In this document: piece by piece, positions 59,952-64,000 of the stretch
How positions within the stretch are numbered: position 1 is the first letter of the stretch
Layout: each line of letters begins with the position of its first letter
Assembly: GCF_000621165.1 (NCBI RefSeq)
Contig: NZ_JHZA01000023.1
Location: 1-64,000 of the forward strand
Reading direction: 5' to 3'
Length of the DNA: 64,000 nucleotides
Origin: Enterovibrio calviensis DSM 14347
Lineage (GTDB): Bacteria; Pseudomonadota; Gammaproteobacteria; Enterobacterales; Vibrionaceae
The notes under the pieces: generated by a model
What the model saw: only the letters and a program-made list of their open reading frames with translations
Databases searched by the model: none
What the model was told of the DNA's origin: nothing
Position numbers and translations under genes: made by a program

Positions 59952-60384
59952 AGTTTGGCCCTAAAAAGAAACTTATATTGGATAATTATTAGCCGCAAAT
60001 TTCGCTGTAGAGTCCGTTCACCAGAGATTTTGGCTGGATGATAATGCTATTTCATCCGGTTTATACTGTTGAATTCTACTGATCCCTTCCCGCAAAAACA
60101 TGAGTCAGATCACCAATCAAAACGAAGTGATACGAATTGCACAGTTATGTGATCTAGATCTGCATTGAGTTTGTTTCTCATTGTTTTCCAACGCTATAGA
60201 AACGTATTGATACTGTTAAGGCCTGTACGATATCGTGGTTGAACTTGATAATGAAAAGAACGCGACGACGAAATGTCGTTAGCGCCGTAAAGTCGAACGA
60301 ATGGGTGATCTCCACATTCGAGGGTGAGCGGTGTTAGTATGGTCGTGAACGTAATGACTCTTTGAACGAAAACGAGGTTCCAGC
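59952..60384. other. Divergent aspA-fxsA gap
   Basis: 433 bases without a gene. It contains the CRP-like site at 60145-60166. A T-rich stretch with several TATGTGAT-like words is consistent with regulated promoters, but I cannot place the -35/-10 pairs. No FNR site is visible. Confidence 0.6.
60145..60166. promoter_or_regulatory. CRP-like site upstream of aspA
   Basis: The core TGTGATCTAGATC is identical to the CRP consensus left half plus spacer; the right half (TCTGC) is poor, for a total of 16 of 22 matches. The centre is about 204 bases from the aspA start and 229 from fxsA. CRP control of aspA is known in E. coli. Confidence 0.55.
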
Positions 60385-60894
60385 GTGTTTCCTATTTTGC
60401 TTTTGATGTTTATCGTCGTTCCAATTATCGAAATCGCCTTGTTCATTCAAGTAGGCGGCGTATTGGGGCTATGGCCAACGGTTGCGTTGATTTTGTTGAC
60501 GGCGATTGTGGGGGCGTCTTTGGTGCGTAGTCAGGGTTTACAAACGTTGCTGACGGTTCAACAACGCATGAATCAGGGTGAATTACCCGCGCAACAGATT
60601 GTTGAAGGCGTGATGCTTGCTGTGGCAGGTGTATTGCTGCTTACTCCAGGATTTATGACCGATGCCATGGGCATGGCGGTGCTTTTGCCTTGGCCACGTG
60701 CGTGGTTAGCGAAACAATTTATGAGCCGTGTAAAAGTGGCGAGCTTCCAAAGTGGGTTTCAGCAACAAGGCCCGTTCGGTCAAGGTCCATTTGGTGGTCC
60801 TGACAATGGTTCATCCCGTGATGGCTCTGGTAAGGGCAGCACGTTTGAAGGTGAATACCAGAAAAAAAATGATGACAATGATCGCCTGAATTAA
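60385..60894 (+). CDS. fxsA: FxsA family membrane protein
   Basis: 169 residues. FxsA is an inner-membrane protein that suppresses F exclusion of phage T7 in E. coli when overproduced. It has four hydrophobic segments within the first 100 residues and the family pattern LMFIVVPIIEIALFIQVG, followed by a Gly/Gln-rich hydrophilic tail (about 125-169). GTG start with GAGG seven bases upstream. In many enterics and vibrios groES-groEL is next; here the next gene is acetoacetyl-CoA synthetase on the other strand. Confidence 0.92.
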   Translation: MFPILLLMFIVVPIIEIALFIQVGGVLGLWPTVALILLTAIVGASLVRSQGLQTLLTVQQRMNQGELPAQQIVEGVMLAVAGVLLLTPGFMTDAMGMAVLLPWPRAWLAKQFMSRVKVASFQSGFQQQGPFGQGPFGGPDNGSSRDGSGKGSTFEGEYQKKNDDNDRLN

Positions 60895-60895
60895 C

Positions 60896-60938
60896 TCGTT
60901 TGAATTAACCTTTTTAAATTGATTCGTTTGAGTTAACC
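60896..60938. repeat. Short direct repeat after fxsA
   Basis: TCGTTTGAATTAACC (60896-60910) and TCGTTTGAGTTAACC (60924-60938) match at 14 of 15 positions, in the region right after the fxsA stop. Confidence 0.6.
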
Positions 60939-60989
60939 AGTTTGAACGAGTCGTCTGTTCTGATCTTTGGTCATGAACACTGAGATACC

Positions 60990-61016
60990 AAAAAGCCAAC
61001 CTGTCGGTTGGCTTTT
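60990..61016. terminator. Bidirectional terminator after fxsA
   Basis: AAAAGCCAACC (60991-61001), loop TGTC, GGTTGGCTTTT, then GTATTTTTT. It serves fxsA (+) and the catabolic operon (-). Confidence 0.92.
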
Positions 61017-61068
61017 GTATTTTTTGCCACAGTAGTTGTAACCTCGCTAAATCGCGTGGGGCTGCGGC

Positions 61069-63024
61069 TTATTCCTGTAGTTCGGGTCTGTCTTTGAATT
61101 GACTGAGAGATTCCGGGTTATCCAAGGCACTTAGCTGAGCAACGGCTCGACCATGCACGACGTCTCGTACTGCCAGCTCTGCCAACTTTCCGGATTTGGT
61201 TCGAGGAATATCGGTAATGGCAACGATCTTGGCGGGTACATGCCTTGGTGTGCAACTGGTACGAATCGTGGAACGAATTTTCCGTTCTAAATTGTCGCCC
61301 AAATCAACGCCGGCTTTGAGCTTCACGAATAGCACCACACGCACATCGTTTTGCCACTCTTGCCCAATCACCACAGAATCGATGATTTCATCCAGTTGAT
61401 TGACGTGTCGGTAGATTTCCGCGGTACCAATACGAACACCGCCTGGGTTTAAGATGGCATCAGAGCGACCAAAGAACACCATGCCACCTTCTTCCGTTAG
61501 CTCGACGTAATCGCCATGAAACCAGATGTCTTCAATCTTGTCCCAATAGGCTTTGTGATAGCGCTCGCCATTGGTGTCGTGCCAAAAGCCGACTGGCTGA
61601 TTGGGGAAGCTGTTGCAACAAACCAGCTCTCCTTTTTCTCCGCTAACGGGTTTGCCGTCGTTGTTGAACACTTCGACATCTAAGCCAAGTCCACGCACCT
61701 GACTTTGACCTTGATACACGGGTGAAATGGGGCTTCCCAATACAAAGCACCCACAGATGTCTGTACCGCCTGCAATAGAGCTTAACTGCACATCTTTCTT
61801 CACGTCTTTGTAGACATACTCAAATTGCTCCGGTGCTAACACAGATCCGGTTGAGCATATGGCTTGAAGGCTAGTGAGTGAGTGCTCACGCATTGGTGAG
61901 TAATGTTGCTTTTCTAGTGCTTCGAGATACTTAGCGGAGGTGCCAAATAGAGATACGTTTTGGGCGTCAGTCAGGCGCCATAATACACCCGCGTCCGGAT
62001 AGAACGGCGACCCATCAAACAATACCAGTGTGGCTCCGCTAGCCAATGCGCTCGCTAGCCAGTTCCACATCATCCAACCACAGGTCGTGAAGTAGAAGAC
62101 GCGGTCGCCCGCTTTGACGTCTGAATGGAGTTGATGCTCTTTCAAGTGATTGAGCAGCATGCCACCCACACTGTGAATGATGCACTTGGGTTTGCCAGTC
62201 GTGCCGGAGGAATACAACACATAAAGCGGATCGTTAAAGCCGACGCGCGTGAAGGTGAGTGGCTCGGCAGGCTGTGCCAATATTGCGCGCCAGCAGGTTT
62301 CGTCTTCATTGAGCGGTGTACCGCCTACGTAGGGGATCACCACCATATGCGTGAGTTTCTCCACGCCGTTTCGCACTGCTCGCGCTTTGTCGAGGTTGTT
62401 GTGAGATTTACCGTTGTAATGATAAGCATCGGTGGTAAACAGCACTTTGGGTTGTGTCTGACCGAATCGGTCTAGAACGCTATCTGTGCCAAAGTCGGGG
62501 GATGTGGATGTCCAAATCGCGCCGAGTGATGAGGCCGCTAACATGGCGACAACGGTTTCGGCGATATTCGGCAGATACCCGGCTACGACATCTCCTTTTT
62601 GGACGTCGCAACGTTTCAAATATGCGGCGACGCAACTGACCTGTCGAACAAGTTCAGCCCACGATACCGTGCTGGCTTGTTCGTCTTCGCCAGAAAAGAC
62701 AATCGCATCTTTATCTGGCATGTCTTTGACCCATTGCAGAAGGTTTTCGGCAAAGTTCAGTTTTGCATCTGGAAACCAGCGGCTATTTTTATTTGGATCG
62801 GTATCTGGTCTATCTACGATGCGCTCGCCTTGATCGCCGACGACACCTGAAAACTGCCAAAGTGACTGCCAAAAGGCTTCACTTTCTTTTATTGACCATG
62901 CATACAGTTGGTCGTACTCGGTGAGGCTTAATCCGTGCTGACGGTTTACGGTGTTAATAAAGTCGGTCAGGTTAGCATTGGCAACACGCTTTGCGCTGGG
63001 TTGCCAAAGAGGCTGATGTGGCAT
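61069..63024 (-). CDS. aacS: Acetoacetyl-CoA synthetase
   Basis: 651 residues of the acyl-CoA synthetase superfamily, acetoacetate subgroup. It activates acetoacetate to acetoacetyl-CoA. It begins MPHQPLWQPSAKRVANANLT. The phosphate-binding motif YVLYSSGTTGKPKCIIHSVG is near residue 268, and the C-terminal Lys motif IPRTKSGKLAELAV is near residue 604. The neighbours maiA and fah release acetoacetate from tyrosine, so AacS likely completes that pathway. It is coupled to maiA, with 8 bases between stop and start. Confidence 0.93.
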   Translation of the reverse strand: MPHQPLWQPSAKRVANANLTDFINTVNRQHGLSLTEYDQLYAWSIKESEAFWQSLWQFSGVVGDQGERIVDRPDTDPNKNSRWFPDAKLNFAENLLQWVKDMPDKDAIVFSGEDEQASTVSWAELVRQVSCVAAYLKRCDVQKGDVVAGYLPNIAETVVAMLAASSLGAIWTSTSPDFGTDSVLDRFGQTQPKVLFTTDAYHYNGKSHNNLDKARAVRNGVEKLTHMVVIPYVGGTPLNEDETCWRAILAQPAEPLTFTRVGFNDPLYVLYSSGTTGKPKCIIHSVGGMLLNHLKEHQLHSDVKAGDRVFYFTTCGWMMWNWLASALASGATLVLFDGSPFYPDAGVLWRLTDAQNVSLFGTSAKYLEALEKQHYSPMREHSLTSLQAICSTGSVLAPEQFEYVYKDVKKDVQLSSIAGGTDICGCFVLGSPISPVYQGQSQVRGLGLDVEVFNNDGKPVSGEKGELVCCNSFPNQPVGFWHDTNGERYHKAYWDKIEDIWFHGDYVELTEEGGMVFFGRSDAILNPGGVRIGTAEIYRHVNQLDEIIDSVVIGQEWQNDVRVVLFVKLKAGVDLGDNLERKIRSTIRTSCTPRHVPAKIVAITDIPRTKSGKLAELAVRDVVHGRAVAQLSALDNPESLSQFKDRPELQE

Positions 63025-63032
63025 GCTTGCTC

Positions 63033-63653
63033 CTAAACATTGTCTGGGTGCGCCAACTCAAAGGCAGGTAGGGCCAAGCAGCGCTGTTCTATTTTTATTA
63101 GTGTTGGATAAGGAGCCAGATCAAGATTAAATCGGCGGGCATTAAACAGTTGTGGGACGAGGCAAATATCGGCGAGCGTGGGGATATCATCACAGCAAAA
63201 CGCGGTTTGTGTGCTTTCCACTTTCTTTTCCACTGCACCGAGTCCAACGCGGAGCCAATGCAGATACCAATCTAGCTTGTCGTCGTCACTGTGCCCCATC
63301 GGCCCAGTGAGGTGTTTGAGTACCCGAAGGTTGTTCAAAGGATGGATATCACAGGCAATGTCTAACGCTAGGGCTCGGCATTTGGCGCGCGCTGCGTATG
63401 TCGCGGGCAATAAGGAAGGCGATGGATAGACTTCTTCCAAATATTCTATGATTGCCAGCGATTGTGTCAGTGTTTGTCCGTTGTCGACCAAAGTTGGTAC
63501 CAGCCCACTTGGGTTAAGGGCGGTATAACCATCACTTCTTTGGTCGCCATCGATTAAAGACACGCAATGAGACTGATACGTCAGCCCCTTAACATTGAGT
63601 GCAATACGAACACGGTACGAGGCTGATGATTTTGGATAGTCATAGAGCTTCAC
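63033..63653 (-). CDS. maiA: Maleylacetoacetate isomerase
   Basis: 206 residues, GST-zeta fold. It isomerises maleylacetoacetate to fumarylacetoacetate in tyrosine breakdown using glutathione. The N-terminal active site reads SSASYRVRIALN (9-20), the MAAI/zeta signature. It has DNGQTLTQSLAIIEYLEE in the glutathione domain and the helical C-terminal domain from about 90. It is in an operon with fah upstream and aacS downstream. Confidence 0.95.
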   Translation of the reverse strand: MKLYDYPKSSASYRVRIALNVKGLTYQSHCVSLIDGDQRSDGYTALNPSGLVPTLVDNGQTLTQSLAIIEYLEEVYPSPSLLPATYAARAKCRALALDIACDIHPLNNLRVLKHLTGPMGHSDDDKLDWYLHWLRVGLGAVEKKVESTQTAFCCDDIPTLADICLVPQLFNARRFNLDLAPYPTLIKIEQRCLALPAFELAHPDNV

Positions 63654-63666
63654 GGCGCGTTCGTCC

Positions 63667-64000
63667 TCATTTTCCTTGTCCGGCTATCTGATAGGGGACA
63701 ACCGTTTGTCCAATCCGTCCGAAGATTGAGCAACCTTCCTTGTCATGCATCTCGATACTGACCATATCACCATAGAGTAGAAATGGTGTTTTGGGTGCTC
63801 CAAGATCCAGAATTTCCAACATTCGTCTCTCTGCAATGCAACATGACCCTTTTGAGCGATCGAGATTCGATACTGTCCCTGAACCGATAATTGTGCCAGC
63901 GCCCAGTGGTCGGCTTTTGGCGGCATGGGCAATGAGTTCTGCGAAATCAAATGTCATGTCGACACCTGCATTCGGCTCGCCAAAGGTGTGCTCGTTGAGT
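63667..64000 (-). CDS. Fumarylacetoacetate hydrolase family protein, partial (5' end outside window)
   Basis: The minus-strand frame is open from the window edge to the stop at 63667, giving about 110 C-terminal residues. FGEPNAGVDMTFDF, LIAHAAKSRPLGAGTIIGSG and GDMVSIEMHDKEGCSIFGRI are all family parts. The enzyme splits fumarylacetoacetate to fumarate and acetoacetate. It is the partner of maiA; hmgA and hppD are probably further right, beyond the window. The ATG at 63957 is internal, not the start. Confidence 0.9.
   Translation of the reverse strand, partial: LNEHTFGEPNAGVDMTFDFAELIAHAAKSRPLGAGTIIGSGTVSNLDRSKGSCCIAERRMLEILDLGAPKTPFLLYGDMVSIEMHDKEGCSIFGRIGQTVVPYQIAGQGK

Noticed and set aside
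59952-60384. FNR site upstream of aspA
   Set aside because: TTGAT words occur but none has a matching ATCAA four bases later.

Overview
This window is a chromosomal segment from a gammaproteobacterium of the Vibrionaceae. The evidence is the tuf-secE-nusG-rplKAJL-rpoBC-rsd-nudC-hemE order, the hupA-DUF1481-purD-purH-zntR block, the yhdT-panF-prmA-dusB-fis and aroQ-accBC-acs blocks, and a CrbS/CrbR-type acetate-switch system beside its transporter. Genus cannot be fixed by eye; Vibrio, Grimontia/Enterovibrio or Photobacterium relatives would all fit. There are no rRNA or tRNA genes, insertion sequences, prophage genes or CRISPR arrays that I can see.

Layout. 1-12.6 kb (+): the end of tuf, then the secE-nusG, rplKA, rplJL and rpoBC units, with an L1-type operator, an L10 leader, an rplL-rpoB attenuator and a strong terminator after rpoC. 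A (GAGAAAC)n tandem repeat follows. 12.75-14.1 kb: rsd (-) and nudC (+). 14.3-20.7 kb: an acetoin dehydrogenase module, acoX-acoA-acoB-acoC (-) divergent from the sigma-54 activator gene acoR (+), with a recognisable -24/-12 element between them. This module separates nudC from hemE and looks like an accessory insertion. 21-31.9 kb: hemE, a uracil-DNA-glycosylase-family gene, a 2-hydroxyacid dehydrogenase, yjaG, a CNNM/CBS membrane protein, hupA, a DUF1481 lipoprotein, purH-purD, zntR, tpx and ppnP.

32-42.6 kb (all -): a glycosyltransferase, dusB-fis, prmA, yhdT-panF, aroQ-accB-accC and acs. 42.8-54.8 kb: a DEDDh exonuclease, a cNMP/CBS/DUF294 protein, an MFS transporter, a CrbS-like transporter-sensor hybrid kinase with a coupled 72-residue protein, a membrane-anchored unknown, a two-subunit Na+/acetate-type symporter, a MarC-family protein and a CrbR-like regulator. 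54.9-60.9 kb: dsbD, dcuA, aspA (-) and fxsA (+); cutA, usual between dcuA and dsbD in relatives, is absent and a (GGTATT)n hexamer array sits in the gap. 61-64 kb (-): acetoacetyl-CoA synthetase, maleylacetoacetate isomerase and a fumarylacetoacetate hydrolase cut by the window edge, i.e. the lower tyrosine pathway with its acetoacetate outlet.

A theme outside the housekeeping genes is C2/C4 overflow metabolism. Acetoin cleavage (aco), acetate uptake and activation under a two-component acetate switch (symporter, acs, CrbS/R), acetoacetate activation, and aspartate/fumarate exchange (aspA-dcuA) all lie within 50 kb. The items most worth a second look are the cutA gap with the hexamer repeat and its Tyr-Gln leader ORF, a terminator with no gene on the minus strand upstream of hemE (candidate small RNA), a hairpin that covers the DUF1481 ribosome-binding site after hupA, a long purH leader hairpin, and a diverged 34-bp direct repeat after hemE.
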